NCBI GenBank assembly: GCA_035478255.1
Contig: DATIJV010000010.1
Coordinates: forward strand, 1-39,579
DNA: 39,579 nucleotides
Source: DATIJJ01 sp035478255
GTDB taxonomy: Bacteria > Pseudomonadota > Gammaproteobacteria > DSM-16500
Reading direction: 5' to 3'
Below the pieces are notes generated by a model. The model was not told where the DNA came from. It ran no database searches and saw nothing but the letters and a program-made list of their open reading frames with translations. Below, piece by piece: positions 30,667-39,409 of this stretch (position 1 is the first letter of the stretch; each line of letters opens with the position of its first letter). The position numbers were made by a program, and so were the translations under genes.

Positions 30667-31216
30667 GGTAAATTTTTCCGGCTTTCACAAAGCTTTCCGG
30701 CGGCACGATGCAGTGATCTGCAATAATCGCACCTGCACCCACAAAAGAATGCGCCCCAATTTCTGAAAATCCACACACAATAGAACCTGGAGACAAAAAT
30801 GTATTAGCACCAATCGTGACATCATGATTGACAATGGAGCCAGGCCATATTGTCACGAGTGAATCAATTTTTGTTTTAACATCAATAATCGCGCGCGCCA
30901 TGATGATGGTGCCTTGGCCAATTGCATCTGGATTTGAAACATATGCTTCTGGGTGAATCAGTGTCGGTATGTGATAACCATCCCGTAGAATGTTTTGATA
31001 AAGTTTCCAGCGAGCGGCAAGATGCTGATAACCTATGCCGATAATTATCGCTGCATCTTTTGGTAAAAATTTTTCTTTGGATTTTTCATAAGAACCGATG
31101 ATTTCATCGCCAGAATTAAAATCATCAATAAATCCCATAAAATTATGGCCAATACAAATCACCAACTCTTTTATGATTTGGCCAAAATCTCGAGATCCAT
31201 AAATTAAAATATTCAT
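30656..31216 (-). CDS. NeuD/PglD-type sugar O/N-acetyltransferase
   Basis: The 186-residue protein begins with a small Rossmann-like domain (MNILIYGSRDFGQIIKE...FIDD) and ends with a left-handed beta-helix of hexapeptide repeats (about 88-175: GQGTIIMARAIIDVKT, IGANTFLSPGS, IGAHSFVGAGAII). This is the build of NeuD and PglD, which acetylate sialic acids or UDP-4-amino sugars; the second type fits the WecE-like aminotransferase next door. The start follows the methyltransferase stop by one base, and the gene is in the middle of the operon. Confidence 0.85.
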   Translation of the reverse strand: MNILIYGSRDFGQIIKELVICIGHNFMGFIDDFNSGDEIIGSYEKSKEKFLPKDAAIIIGIGYQHLAARWKLYQNILRDGYHIPTLIHPEAYVSNPDAIGQGTIIMARAIIDVKTKIDSLVTIWPGSIVNHDVTIGANTFLSPGSIVCGFSEIGAHSFVGAGAIIADHCIVPPESFVKAGKIYHAV

Positions 31217-31217
31217 A

Positions 31218-32033
31218 TTATTTCACTAAAATAAATTGCAGATACTTAAAAAATTTCGCAGACAAAGGCAGTAATTTTCGCAAATATTGCTCAACAATAT
31301 CGGCATCACGGAAGGATTGGCCATGCATGACCGTGCCTTGACCTAAAAACCACTCAAATTTTTCCTGGCATGAAGAATAACCAATATGTTTTGCAATAGC
31401 ATGAAATTCTTCTGGATCAATTCCACCTAAAAATGATTTCGTATATTCTGCTTTATTGAAAATATCTTTACTGAGACTGAATTCTTTTTCTATTTTTTCG
31501 TCAATATGTAACACCGCATCGATTTCTCGCTCAACAATATCCGAAAACTTTTTATTCATTTGTTCACATTCTTTCATAGCTTGCCAAAATAATTTATTCG
31601 GCTCAAGGTCTACATAAAATTTACCGCCTTTTTTTAACACGCGAAACGCTTCCTGCAAAATAGCCGAATAATTTTCTGTATGGTGAAGAAAAGCATAAGC
31701 GGTTATGACGTCAAAATATTCATTAGGAAAAGGTAAGGATTCCGCAGCGACATTATGCAAAATAATATTTCCGCTCGATACATCTACTTTATTTAACATG
31801 GCGGGCGTCACGTCAACGCCGTGTATTTCTGTAAATAAATGTTTGGCTAAATCTATAATAAAACCTGTGCCGCAGCCTAAGTCCAATAATCGTTCGCTGT
31901 CTTGCATTTTTAATTTCTCAAGTACTGCTCGCACTTTTGCTTTATTTTCTGGCCTAAAATGCGGTTCATTATGATAGACATCAATCATGGAGTTATGTAC
32001 TGCAATATTTGCAGCAATGATTTCGCTTTGCAT
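31218..32033 (-). CDS. Class I SAM-dependent methyltransferase
   Basis: The Rossmann motif I is LLDLGCGTG (49-57), followed by EIHGVDVTPAMLNK (acidic end of strand 2), and FPNEYFDVITAYAFLHH with RVLKKGGKFYVDLEP (motifs of strands 4-5). The ~120 residues after the core are specific and unknown. Within a glycan operon it may methylate a sugar, though a lipid or other acceptor is possible. It lies three bases after GT2. Confidence 0.88.
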   Translation of the reverse strand: MQSEIIAANIAVHNSMIDVYHNEPHFRPENKAKVRAVLEKLKMQDSERLLDLGCGTGFIIDLAKHLFTEIHGVDVTPAMLNKVDVSSGNIILHNVAAESLPFPNEYFDVITAYAFLHHTENYSAILQEAFRVLKKGGKFYVDLEPNKLFWQAMKECEQMNKKFSDIVEREIDAVLHIDEKIEKEFSLSKDIFNKAEYTKSFLGGIDPEEFHAIAKHIGYSSCQEKFEWFLGQGTVMHGQSFRDADIVEQYLRKLLPLSAKFFKYLQFILVK

Positions 32034-32036
32034 GAA

Positions 32037-32960
32037 TCAATCCTTAAAAGGTAAATTAATGGATTCTTTAATTAAGTATCGAGGACGGCGCAAAACTTCT
32101 TGAAAAATTCGAAAAATATAGTTTCCCATGATGCCAAGGCTGATCATGATACTTCCTAAAGTTAATAATAAAACAACTAAAATCAAAGTAATTCCTGAGA
32201 GCAATACTCTGCCGCCTAATAAATAGGTTATAACAACATAGACACAATAAATTGAACTGCCAGCAAAAAGAGAAAGCCCAAACCAGATAAAACTTAAGTG
32301 TGGAATATTGGTATAACTTACTAAAGAATCAATCGAAAGCTTCAGGCGTTTACTAAATGTATAGCTGCTGCGGTTTTTTCTTTTTTGATGAAGAACGGGA
32401 ATAATTTCGCTATGAAATCCCATGTAATGCATTAAAGGTCCATAAACAATATTTCTTTCTGGATATTTCAGCATGGCATTCAGGAATTTTCGTGTAAAAG
32501 CGCGATAGGTTCCAATATTGCTTAAATTTTTTTGTTTCACAATTTTAGAAAATACATAATGAAAAAATCTTGAAGTTATTTTGTTATCTTGAACAGATGA
32601 ATAAACTTTCATTGTATATACAATATCAATGTTGTCTTTTAATTTTGTGATCATCTCGGGCAGATAAATTGGATTGTCTTGCAAATCAGCATCCATTAAT
32701 ACGATTTTTTCGCCTGATGCATATTCAAACCCTGCGCTGATTGCAGGATGTTGTCCAAAATTTCTGGATAACGACAGGATTTTTATCGCTGAATTTTTTT
32801 GGGCGAGAGATCGTAAAGTCGTCATTGAATTATCGGTGCTTCCATCGTCAATGAAGATAATTTCATAGTGATGTTTTAAAGAGAGTGCGAAATCAATTTG
32901 TGTTGTTAATTCTTCGAGTGTTAATGCGTTATTGTATACAGGAATAATTATGCTGATCAT
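32037..32960 (-). CDS. Glycosyltransferase family 2, DPM1/GtrB-like
   Basis: The GT-A domain shows IIIPVYNNALTLEEL (3-17), the acidic FIDDGSTDNS (36-45), and the metal-binding LMDADLQDNP (88-97). Two C-terminal membrane helices (about 230-295) mark the DPM1/GtrB group, which moves a sugar from a nucleotide donor to polyprenyl phosphate. The GT-C-like membrane protein at 28377 in the same operon could then use that lipid-linked sugar on the periplasmic side. Length (307) is typical. Confidence 0.9.
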   Translation of the reverse strand: MISIIIPVYNNALTLEELTTQIDFALSLKHHYEIIFIDDGSTDNSMTTLRSLAQKNSAIKILSLSRNFGQHPAISAGFEYASGEKIVLMDADLQDNPIYLPEMITKLKDNIDIVYTMKVYSSVQDNKITSRFFHYVFSKIVKQKNLSNIGTYRAFTRKFLNAMLKYPERNIVYGPLMHYMGFHSEIIPVLHQKRKNRSSYTFSKRLKLSIDSLVSYTNIPHLSFIWFGLSLFAGSSIYCVYVVITYLLGGRVLLSGITLILVVLLLTLGSIMISLGIMGNYIFRIFQEVLRRPRYLIKESINLPFKD

Positions 32961-32970
32961 GTTGACGTAC

Positions 32971-33780
32971 CTATTCTTGTTTCACTTTATACAAACGCTG
33001 CTCTTCAGGAACAAAAAATTCTTCGAGAGATGCAGGAAGGCGTGTATCGTAACCGATTATACGTCTTGCTTGTTGATTTAAAAAATCGCTAATTGATGCG
33101 GGTATCAAACGCACCCAATCCATGCGTTGTTTCATGTAGGGATGACAAGCATTCATGGTGAGAGAATGGCGCCAATCCTGTGTTTTATTTTCTCCTGAAC
33201 GATGAAAAACCCGCGCGTTAAATATAATTAATGCTCCTTGACGGCAAGTAATTTGCGCGCAATTTTTTTCAAAATATTTTTCCGTGGGTGGAACAGGGTA
33301 ATGCTGAGAAGCCGGTAAAACTTGTGTGCCGCCATTCATGGATGTGAAATCATCGAGTGCCCAAATGACTCCCATGTTAAATATATATTCTCTCGCAAAG
33401 CGCGGGCAATCAATGTGAATACGATTTCCGTAATTTTTTCCCTGAGGCGGAATGGACGATGAGGTAAAAGCATATAGTATCCAATACGGATTCAGAAAAG
33501 GGGATAATAATTGCTGTAATCTAGGGTCTTCTAGTAATTTGGCAAAGAGAATGTCTTGTGCGAGTAAATCATGAATATGATGTTGGTCATACACAGCTTG
33601 AGCCGTATTTTTATGAGAATAATTATTTAGCGCGGATATTAATTTATCTTTTAAAGCTGTACAAAAAGCAGGATTTAAGTAATTCTCAACAATGCTGTAA
33701 CCCATTGTCTGGATGGCATAAGTATGTTCAGCTAAAGCAGCTTCAGAAAATAGCGGTTCATTGGCAAGTGATAAATCCAT
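32971..33780 (-). CDS. Phytanoyl-CoA dioxygenase (PhyH)-family oxygenase
   Basis: A 269-residue Fe(II)/2-oxoglutarate-dependent oxygenase. The iron facial triad is visible as H122-x-D124 (RIHIDCPRF) and H193 (VFHRSGEN), and an Arg at about 204 (DWRHSLTMN) can bind 2-oxoglutarate. The family hydroxylates lipids, sugars and small molecules. It is first in the glycan operon, ten bases before GT2, so hydroxylation of a glycan component or precursor is inferred. AAGGA lies before the ATG. Confidence 0.85.
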   Translation of the reverse strand: MDLSLANEPLFSEAALAEHTYAIQTMGYSIVENYLNPAFCTALKDKLISALNNYSHKNTAQAVYDQHHIHDLLAQDILFAKLLEDPRLQQLLSPFLNPYWILYAFTSSSIPPQGKNYGNRIHIDCPRFAREYIFNMGVIWALDDFTSMNGGTQVLPASQHYPVPPTEKYFEKNCAQITCRQGALIIFNARVFHRSGENKTQDWRHSLTMNACHPYMKQRMDWVRLIPASISDFLNQQARRIIGYDTRLPASLEEFFVPEEQRLYKVKQE

Positions 33781-33808
33781 GAGGATCCTTAATTTTTGGG
33801 TATAGCCC

Positions 33809-33846
33809 TTGATTTGTTCAAAGAGGGCTCATAATATGAGTATATT
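33809..33846 (+). promoter_or_regulatory. Promoter of the sugar aminotransferase gene, possibly leaderless
   Basis: TTGATT (33809-33814), a 17-base spacer and TAATAT (33832-33837). The predicted start (about 33843-33845) is within a few bases of the ATG at 33847, and no Shine-Dalgarno is present. A dyad CTCAT-aat-ATGAG (33828-33840) overlaps the -10 and may be an operator. Confidence 0.5.
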
Positions 33847-35022
33847 ATGAATATTCCATTTAACAAACCCTTTCTTACTGGCCGCGAAATTCAGTATATC
33901 AATGAGGCCCATTTATCGGGAAAACTCTCGGGAAATGGTGCATTTACAGAGCGTTGTGAAACCTGGCTGGAAAATAAAATGGGATGTCAGAAAGCATTAC
34001 TCACACATTCCTGTACTGCTGCTTTGGAAATGGCGGCCATTTTGCTCGATATCAAATCGGGTGACGAAATCATCATGCCGGCTTATACCTTTGTTTCAAC
34101 AGCCAATGCATTTGCTTTGCGGGGCGGAATTCCTGTTTTTGTGGATATTCGACCTGACACGCTCAATATAGATGAAACAAAGATTGAGGCTGCAATCACA
34201 CCAAAAACCCGCGCGATTGTTCCCGTGCATTATGCGGGTGTCGGTTGTGATATGGATGTGATTATGGCAATTGCAAAAAAACATCAGTTATTTGTGATAG
34301 AAGATGCAGCACATGGAATTATGTCTACTTATAAAAATCGCATGTTAGGCAGCATAGGTCATATGGGAACTTACAGTTTTCATGAAACAAAAAATATTAT
34401 GTCGGGAGAGGGCGGTGCATTATTAGTGAATGATTCTCAATTTTTAGAACGGGCAGAGATTCTTCGTGAAAAAGGTACAAATCGCACGCAATTTTTTCGC
34501 GGTGAAACCAATAAATATACCTGGATGGATGTGGGGTCTTCTTTTTTGCCGAGTGAATTGACGGCAGCATTTTTGTGGGCACAAATGGAAGAAGCTGAAA
34601 ATATTACGGACCACCGGCTTTCCTTGTGGAATGTTTATCATGCGGCTTTTAAAGATTTAGCGGAAAAAAACAATTTTCGTCGTCCTATTGTGCCGTTGGA
34701 ATGTCAGCATAATGCGCATATGTATTATCTTTTGTTGCCAACACTTGCAAAACGTACCGAATTTATGATGCATTTAAAAAATCAGGGAATCAATACAGTT
34801 TTTCATTATGTTCCGTTGCATCAATCGCCGGCGGGGCGCTTATATTCACGGACAGATAATGAATTGACGATAACGATGGATTTGGCAGATCGGATTGTGC
34901 GTTTGCCTTTGTGGTTGGGGATGGAAGAGTTGATGGAGTATATTGTTCGTCAAGTTGTTTCTGGTTTTATTTTGGCGTCAACCCCGCACGTTTCTGAGCG
35001 TGCGGGGATGACGCCACAATAA
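33847..35022 (+). CDS. wecE: dTDP-4-keto-6-deoxyhexose aminotransferase (WecE/RffA-like)
   Basis: The 391-residue protein is a PLP-dependent sugar aminotransferase of the DegT/DnrJ/EryC1 family. It begins MNIPFNKPFLTGREIQYI, as WecE does, and has the PLP-binding VIEDAAHGI and the Schiff-base Lys182 in YSFHETKNIMSGEGG. Through EDAAHG, W-x-D-V-G-S-S and HMYYLL it is a full-length, active-looking enzyme. WecE makes dTDP-4-amino-4,6-dideoxygalactose. It is divergent from the glycan operon, where the NeuD- and WbqC-like proteins could modify the amino group. The last ~15 residues (from LASTPHV) are encoded by an inserted palindrome and are not part of the family. Confidence 0.9.
   Translation: MNIPFNKPFLTGREIQYINEAHLSGKLSGNGAFTERCETWLENKMGCQKALLTHSCTAALEMAAILLDIKSGDEIIMPAYTFVSTANAFALRGGIPVFVDIRPDTLNIDETKIEAAITPKTRAIVPVHYAGVGCDMDVIMAIAKKHQLFVIEDAAHGIMSTYKNRMLGSIGHMGTYSFHETKNIMSGEGGALLVNDSQFLERAEILREKGTNRTQFFRGETNKYTWMDVGSSFLPSELTAAFLWAQMEEAENITDHRLSLWNVYHAAFKDLAEKNNFRRPIVPLECQHNAHMYYLLLPTLAKRTEFMMHLKNQGINTVFHYVPLHQSPAGRLYSRTDNELTITMDLADRIVRLPLWLGMEELMEYIVRQVVSGFILASTPHVSERAGMTPQ
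34973..35016. repeat. 18-bp palindrome forming the 3' end of the aminotransferase gene
   Basis: TGGCGTCAACCCCGCACG (34973-34990) and CGTGCGGGGATGACGCCA (34999-35016) are inverted with one mismatch and an 8-base loop, followed by CAATAAAA. It supplies the last coding residues, and in RNA can act as a terminator. Confidence 0.8.
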
Positions 35023-35056
35023 AAATTGTCATATACTGAAAGAGTTGAGATATAAA

Positions 35057-35276
35057 TAAGTATTCGGTGAGAAATGTAAAATTCGTGTTTTTTGTTTTTT
35101 ACCTCCTTCCCCTATCCCCTTCCTCCTCAAAAAGCATGTGGAGGAAGGGGGACGCTTCGATACAGATGCGCTGAATTAGAGCGTCCCCCTTCCTCTAAAC
35201 GCGCTTTTCGTTTGGAGGAAGGGGATAGGGGAAGGAGGTCAAAATAAAGAACCGCACGGCTGTCACCGAATACTTA
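35057..35276. repeat. MITE-like element: TAAGTATTCGGTG shell around a TACCTCC core
   Basis: The outer ends TAAGTATTCGGTG (35057-35069) and CACCGAATACTTA (35264-35276) are perfect inverted repeats. The core (35100-35239) has 26-bp perfect inverted ends (35101-35126 and 35214-35239, starting ACCTCCTTCCCC) and inner hairpins including GCATG and CGCGCTTTTCG. The same core is present at 21581-21721 in a different shell. There is no ORF. Confidence 0.88.
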
Positions 35277-35520
35277 CACTGTAAAGTTAATTTTTAACAG
35301 CTCTGTCATCACGGACATTAAGTAGCGCTTAATTCGCGCCCTTTGCGAATTTAGCGCTACTTAATGTCCGTGATCCACTTATCATTTGGGTAGATCCCGG
35401 ACATTAACTCACTCTAAATTCGCAAAAAACGCGAATTAAGAGTGAGTAAATTCCGGGATGACGCAAAAATAAGGAACAGCGACTTTAGATAAGTTGTTAC
35501 GAAAAATTTACTTTACAGTG
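35277..35520. repeat. MITE-like element: CACTGTAA shell around two long hairpins
   Basis: It abuts the previous element. Ends CACTGTAAAGTTAATTTTT (35277-35295) and its counterpart (35502-35520) are inverted with one mismatch in 19. Inside are two ~30-bp hairpins: 35308-35337 with 35345-35374 (29 of 30 matched) and 35394-35423 with 35431-35459. Both hairpins share CGGACATTAA in one arm and a GCGAATT arm, so they are related copies. No gene is seen in 35023-35603; it is repeat throughout. Confidence 0.85.
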
Positions 35521-35603
35521 TATTAGTACACTGCACTATAAAGTAAGTTAGAAAAATTTGTTGCGGAAGCTGCGAGGAAGTGTGTACACGATAAATAATA
35601 AAA

Positions 35604-36641
35604 CTATCCGTACGCTTTTGTTAACCGCTTACTCTCCCGAGATTTTTGTCTCCGTGCTCGTAAATTTTGGTCTACTACTCTAAGTGGATAAAGCATCTTC
35701 CATAAAATGGATTTCTCGGTATTGCGCAATTTTTTTTTAAGCTGAGCATTTTCTTTTAATAAACGATCGATATAACAATATGCCGGATAAACTTTTTCAA
35801 GTTCAATCTGGATTTCTTTCCATTCTATCTGAAAAAGATATCCCTCAAACTGCATTTCATTTTTGGCAAGTTTCATTAATAAACGATACAGCCGTAAACA
35901 AAGCGGAACGATTTCATTCGCAGAATGCAAACTTAATTCTTTTTCATCACATCCGTGACGATCTAATTTGCTATCAATAAAGTTTAATCGATATTCTATA
36001 ACATCAAAAGTGCTAGACAGCTCGGGAATCTTCAAGTGATTTCCCATTCGGTTAAGCTCCTGCATAGGATCATCTACCAATAATTCATAACTCACAATCA
36101 CACGTTTTTTTCCACATGTTTCTTTCATCGCCTGCATGACATGCATTAGCCACAGCAGTAAACCCACTTCAATGCTAGTCCCAGTGAGTGTTTGATAAGA
36201 CCTTGCAGACGCCAATGGGTTCCGTATAGCAATTACGTAGTTTTCATTGATGTTTAAATCTTTAAAAATATCTTGCCAGAAATGCAGTAATTTCACTGTG
36301 CTGGGATCTTTGAAGGCCCAGTAATCTGTTTCAGCAAAACGCTGCTTCAATAATTCAATGGCAGCCAGTTTGATCTCTTTGAGTTTTTCATCCGTTTGCT
36401 GTTCAGGGGAAGGCGATTGTATTCCATAAGGAGCAAAATCCATGAGAGTAAATGCTTTGCCGTTAATGTTATAAACAATCTCCGTATCTTCCCAAAAACC
36501 TTTTGCATTCCATTTCTCATTACCTTGATTCATTGAGTCGCTGAGTTCGATGCCCAAGGCTTTTAAACCACGCGCAATCGCGCTGGTTCCACTGCGTGCA
36601 AAACCTAACACAACATAAATATTTTTTTTCGAGAAATCCAT
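35604..36641 (-). CDS. PAPS-dependent sulfotransferase
   Basis: The 345-residue protein has the 5'-phosphosulfate-binding loop GFARSGTSAIARGL (13-26) and the 3'-phosphate-binding region VIAIRNPLASARSYQ (about 150-164), with GFWED as the usual following block. These are the two PAPS sites of the sulfotransferase superfamily. The C-terminal ~100 residues are helical and basic (RRQKSRESKR). It starts three bases after the Sat-CysC stop codon, so enzyme and donor-making enzyme are cotranscribed. The acceptor is likely a surface glycan, given the neighbours, but is not shown by sequence. Confidence 0.9.
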   Translation of the reverse strand: MDFSKKNIYVVLGFARSGTSAIARGLKALGIELSDSMNQGNEKWNAKGFWEDTEIVYNINGKAFTLMDFAPYGIQSPSPEQQTDEKLKEIKLAAIELLKQRFAETDYWAFKDPSTVKLLHFWQDIFKDLNINENYVIAIRNPLASARSYQTLTGTSIEVGLLLWLMHVMQAMKETCGKKRVIVSYELLVDDPMQELNRMGNHLKIPELSSTFDVIEYRLNFIDSKLDRHGCDEKELSLHSANEIVPLCLRLYRLLMKLAKNEMQFEGYLFQIEWKEIQIELEKVYPAYCYIDRLLKENAQLKKKLRNTEKSILWKMLYPLRVVDQNLRARRQKSRESKRLTKAYG

Positions 36642-36644
36642 TTT

Positions 36645-38279
36645 TTATACCTCTACTTCTGTTGTTTCATTTATAAAAATATAACCTTTTTGTTGTAAAA
36701 AATGCATAATATGTGTAACGGATTCTTCAACTGTTAAATTGGCTGTATCCAAAGTGATTTCAGGATTAATGGGTTCTTCATAAGGATCATCCACACCCGT
36801 TAATCCTTTCATTGCACCGTCTCTGGCTTTGGCATATAAGCCTTTTGTATCACGTTTTTCACACGCGGCTAATGAAGTTGAAAGATAAATTTCAATGTAG
36901 CCACCATGTTGTGAGATAAGCTGTCGATTTTCAACACGTGCATTAAGATAAGGCGCGATCGCCGCGCAAATTGCAATCCCGCCTGCTTTTGTGATTTCGG
37001 AAGCCACAAAGCCTATGCGGCGAATATTCAAGTTGCGGTCCGCTTTAGAAAAACCTAATTCATTCGCTAAAATACGCCGTATGACATCCCCATCAAGCAG
37101 CGTAATTTTTCGTTTGCCATGACTCATTAATCTGGCAAGCAGTGCATTGGCTAAAGTTGTTTTTCCTGCGCCTGATAAACCGGTAAAAAATATCGTAAAT
37201 CCTTGGTTTTCTCTGGAAGGATAAGCGTTTCGTAATTCTTGAATAATTTCAGGAAAAGAAAACCATTCTGGAATAATTTGATCGTGTAACAACATATCAC
37301 GCAATTGTGTGCCTGAAATACTTAAAGCTGTTTCATGCGCCTCGATTTTATCGCACGGACTATAGGCTTTGCGTTCTTTTACATAAACCATTTCCTGAAA
37401 TGGAATGATTTGAATGTTCATTTCATCCTGATACGACTGAGCTAATTCTTGCGCGGCATACGGTTCATAAAACGCATTGCCAGGTCCTGCATGGTCCCGT
37501 CCAACAATAAAATGCGTGCATCCATAATTTTTTCGAATCAATGCATGCCATACAGCTTCGCGTGGACCGCCCATGCGCATCGCCAATGGTAATAAACTTA
37601 ATGTCGCACATTCATTGGGATAATATGGCAGCATTTTTTGATAACAACGAACACGCGTGAAATAATCAATGTCGCCGGGTTTGGTGAGCCCGACTACCGG
37701 ATGAAGCAGAAGGTGGCCCTCAATTTGTTTCGCCGCTCGTAAAGTCAATTCCATGTGTGCGCGATGCATGGGATTACGCGTTTGAAAACCGACAACTTTT
37801 TGAAAACCAGAGGATTTAAAATAGTGTTTAAGAGAAAAAGGCGTTTGGCGAAGTTCAGAAAAATCATAATATTTTGGCATTTGTACCAATTCAACGGTGC
37901 CGCCTAAATACCAGTTTCCTGATTGATTTAATAAATAACTCACGCCAGGGTGTTGGATATCCTGGGTGCCAAAAACATGTTGCGCTTCGAGTAATTTATC
38001 GGGCTGCCATTTGTCTGTGACATTCAAATTAGCGAGAAGCGTATTATCCAAATCATATAATCCAATTTGACTGCCTAAATTGATGTGATGTGCAAACTGA
38101 TCATCAACATCGAGAGTGATTGGCATAGGCCACAGCTTTCCATTCGTAAGACGCAGAGTATGAACAACGCTTTGATAATCTTGTTGATTTAAAAAACCAT
38201 TGAGAGGATGAAAGCCGCCATTCAATAACATTTCCAGATCACAGCGTTGGCGAAGAGTGAGGATCCATTTGTTAGTCAT
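36645..38279 (-). CDS. Bifunctional sulfate adenylyltransferase/APS kinase (PAPS synthase)
   Basis: The start at 38279 (protein MTNKWILTLRQRCD, 544 residues) is preferred, because AAGGAG lies five bases before it and inside the longer frame from 38297. The ATP sulfurylase domain (~1-345) has QTRNPMHRAH (166-175, with the H-x-x-H motif) and GRDHAGPG (260-267). The APS kinase domain (~355-544) has the P-loop GLSGAGKTT (367-375), LDGDVIRR and a later FVASEITK block. The fusion makes PAPS directly from sulfate and 2 ATP. Sat-CysC fusions of this order occur in some bacteria, separate from the CysDN route. No PAPS reductase is present, so PAPS would be for sulfation rather than sulfur assimilation. 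Confidence 0.95.
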   Translation of the reverse strand: MTNKWILTLRQRCDLEMLLNGGFHPLNGFLNQQDYQSVVHTLRLTNGKLWPMPITLDVDDQFAHHINLGSQIGLYDLDNTLLANLNVTDKWQPDKLLEAQHVFGTQDIQHPGVSYLLNQSGNWYLGGTVELVQMPKYYDFSELRQTPFSLKHYFKSSGFQKVVGFQTRNPMHRAHMELTLRAAKQIEGHLLLHPVVGLTKPGDIDYFTRVRCYQKMLPYYPNECATLSLLPLAMRMGGPREAVWHALIRKNYGCTHFIVGRDHAGPGNAFYEPYAAQELAQSYQDEMNIQIIPFQEMVYVKERKAYSPCDKIEAHETALSISGTQLRDMLLHDQIIPEWFSFPEIIQELRNAYPSRENQGFTIFFTGLSGAGKTTLANALLARLMSHGKRKITLLDGDVIRRILANELGFSKADRNLNIRRIGFVASEITKAGGIAICAAIAPYLNARVENRQLISQHGGYIEIYLSTSLAACEKRDTKGLYAKARDGAMKGLTGVDDPYEEPINPEITLDTANLTVEESVTHIMHFLQQKGYIFINETTEVEV

Positions 38280-38378
38280 GTGCGCTCCTTGCATCATTTA
38301 TTTTGCCGCACATAGTATCATATTGTTTAGCAATAAAGGTATAATGATGCAATATTTTTTTTAGAAACGGATAGAAAA

Positions 38379-38585
38379 ATGTCACATTTAAAGGAAATTA
38401 ATGAAACGTATTTTGAGCATATGCGGTTTGCGCAAAAATGGGTGTTTCGTATGGCTTTAGCAGGAGTGGCTTTATTGGTGCATAGCATTTTTCCTAATAT
38501 TTTTGTTACAACGGCAAGTGATATAGTAAAAAAATGGGACGAGGAAATGTTGGCACGCAAAAATAAAGATCAAATGGGCTTATGA
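38379..38585 (+). CDS. DUF6356-type small membrane protein
   Basis: The 68-residue protein (MSHLKEINETYFEHMRFAQK...) has one hydrophobic stretch with HSIFPNIF and a TASDIV motif. It matches the pattern of DUF6356 (H-L-x...Y-F-E-H-M...H-x-I-F-P...T-A-S) that I recall as a small protein of unknown function. It overlaps cysQ by four bases (ATGA), so the two are translationally coupled, and it would be made in equal amount. The role is unknown; a link with PAP removal is suggested only by the overlap. Confidence 0.75.
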   Translation: MSHLKEINETYFEHMRFAQKWVFRMALAGVALLVHSIFPNIFVTTASDIVKKWDEEMLARKNKDQMGL

Positions 38586-39355
38586 AAAACATCGATATTC
38601 GAGATATCATTTCCCTTTCTGAATGTGCTGCAAAGCGCATTTTAGACATTTACCATCAAGTTTCTTTTGCTGTGAGTCTAAAAAAAGATAATTCTTTTTT
38701 GACCCAGGCGGACCATGATGCGCACACGATTATTTGTGAGGGATTAAAAAAATTATATCCTGATATTCCAGTTATCTCGGAAGAATCTTCTGCGTTTCAT
38801 GATTTTGAGATCAGAAAAAATTGGCCGTATTTTTTTTTGGTTGATCCATTGGATGGTACAAAAGAATTTGTTAATCGAAACGATGAATTTACAATTAATA
38901 TTGCGCTGATTAGATATGCTGAGCCGGTTTTAGGCGTGGTTCACGCACCCGCGCTGGATGTAATTTATTATGCAGAGCAAGGTCAGGGCGCGTACAAATT
39001 GCAAGAAAATAAAAAAACCCGATTGCCGTTAGTTTGTAATAAAAATACTGAAGTTATCAATGTTGCAGTGTCCCGTTCTCATTCCTGCGAGAAAACAGAA
39101 AATTTTATTGAAAAATTGAAAAATCAGGGGAAACCCATCAGGACAATAGCTGCAGGCAGTGCTTTGAAGTTTGGTTTGGTGGCTGAAGGGACTGTGGATT
39201 TTTATCCGAGATTTATGCCGACAATGGAATGGGATACAGCCGCGGGGCATGTATTGATAAATGAAGTGGGAAAGAAAATAGTATTGGCAGATCAGAATGC
39301 TGGACTTTACTATAATAAACCTGATTTAAGAAACCCGGGGTTTATTGTGGAATAA
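38582..39355 (+). CDS. cysQ: 3'(2'),5'-bisphosphate nucleotidase (PAP phosphatase)
   Basis: It removes the 3' phosphate of PAP, the by-product of sulfotransferase reactions, giving AMP. It belongs to the Li-sensitive inositol-monophosphatase superfamily, with metal-binding ISEESS (65-70), DPLDGTKEF (88-96) and WDTAAGH (217-223). The length (257) is usual for CysQ. It is divergent from the Sat-CysC/sulfotransferase operon, and so completes a PAPS make-use-recycle set. The start is the ATGA overlap with the DUF6356 gene. Confidence 0.94.
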   Translation: MKNIDIRDIISLSECAAKRILDIYHQVSFAVSLKKDNSFLTQADHDAHTIICEGLKKLYPDIPVISEESSAFHDFEIRKNWPYFFLVDPLDGTKEFVNRNDEFTINIALIRYAEPVLGVVHAPALDVIYYAEQGQGAYKLQENKKTRLPLVCNKNTEVINVAVSRSHSCEKTENFIEKLKNQGKPIRTIAAGSALKFGLVAEGTVDFYPRFMPTMEWDTAAGHVLINEVGKKIVLADQNAGLYYNKPDLRNPGFIVE

Positions 39356-39409
39356 AGGGGATAAATAGAGAATTTGCAGTTAAGTTGATGATTAATAACA
39401 TATTTTTTT

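Noticed and set aside
38280..38297. PAPS synthase start at 38297
   Set aside because: The AAGGAG ribosome site lies downstream of that ATG and serves the one at 38279.
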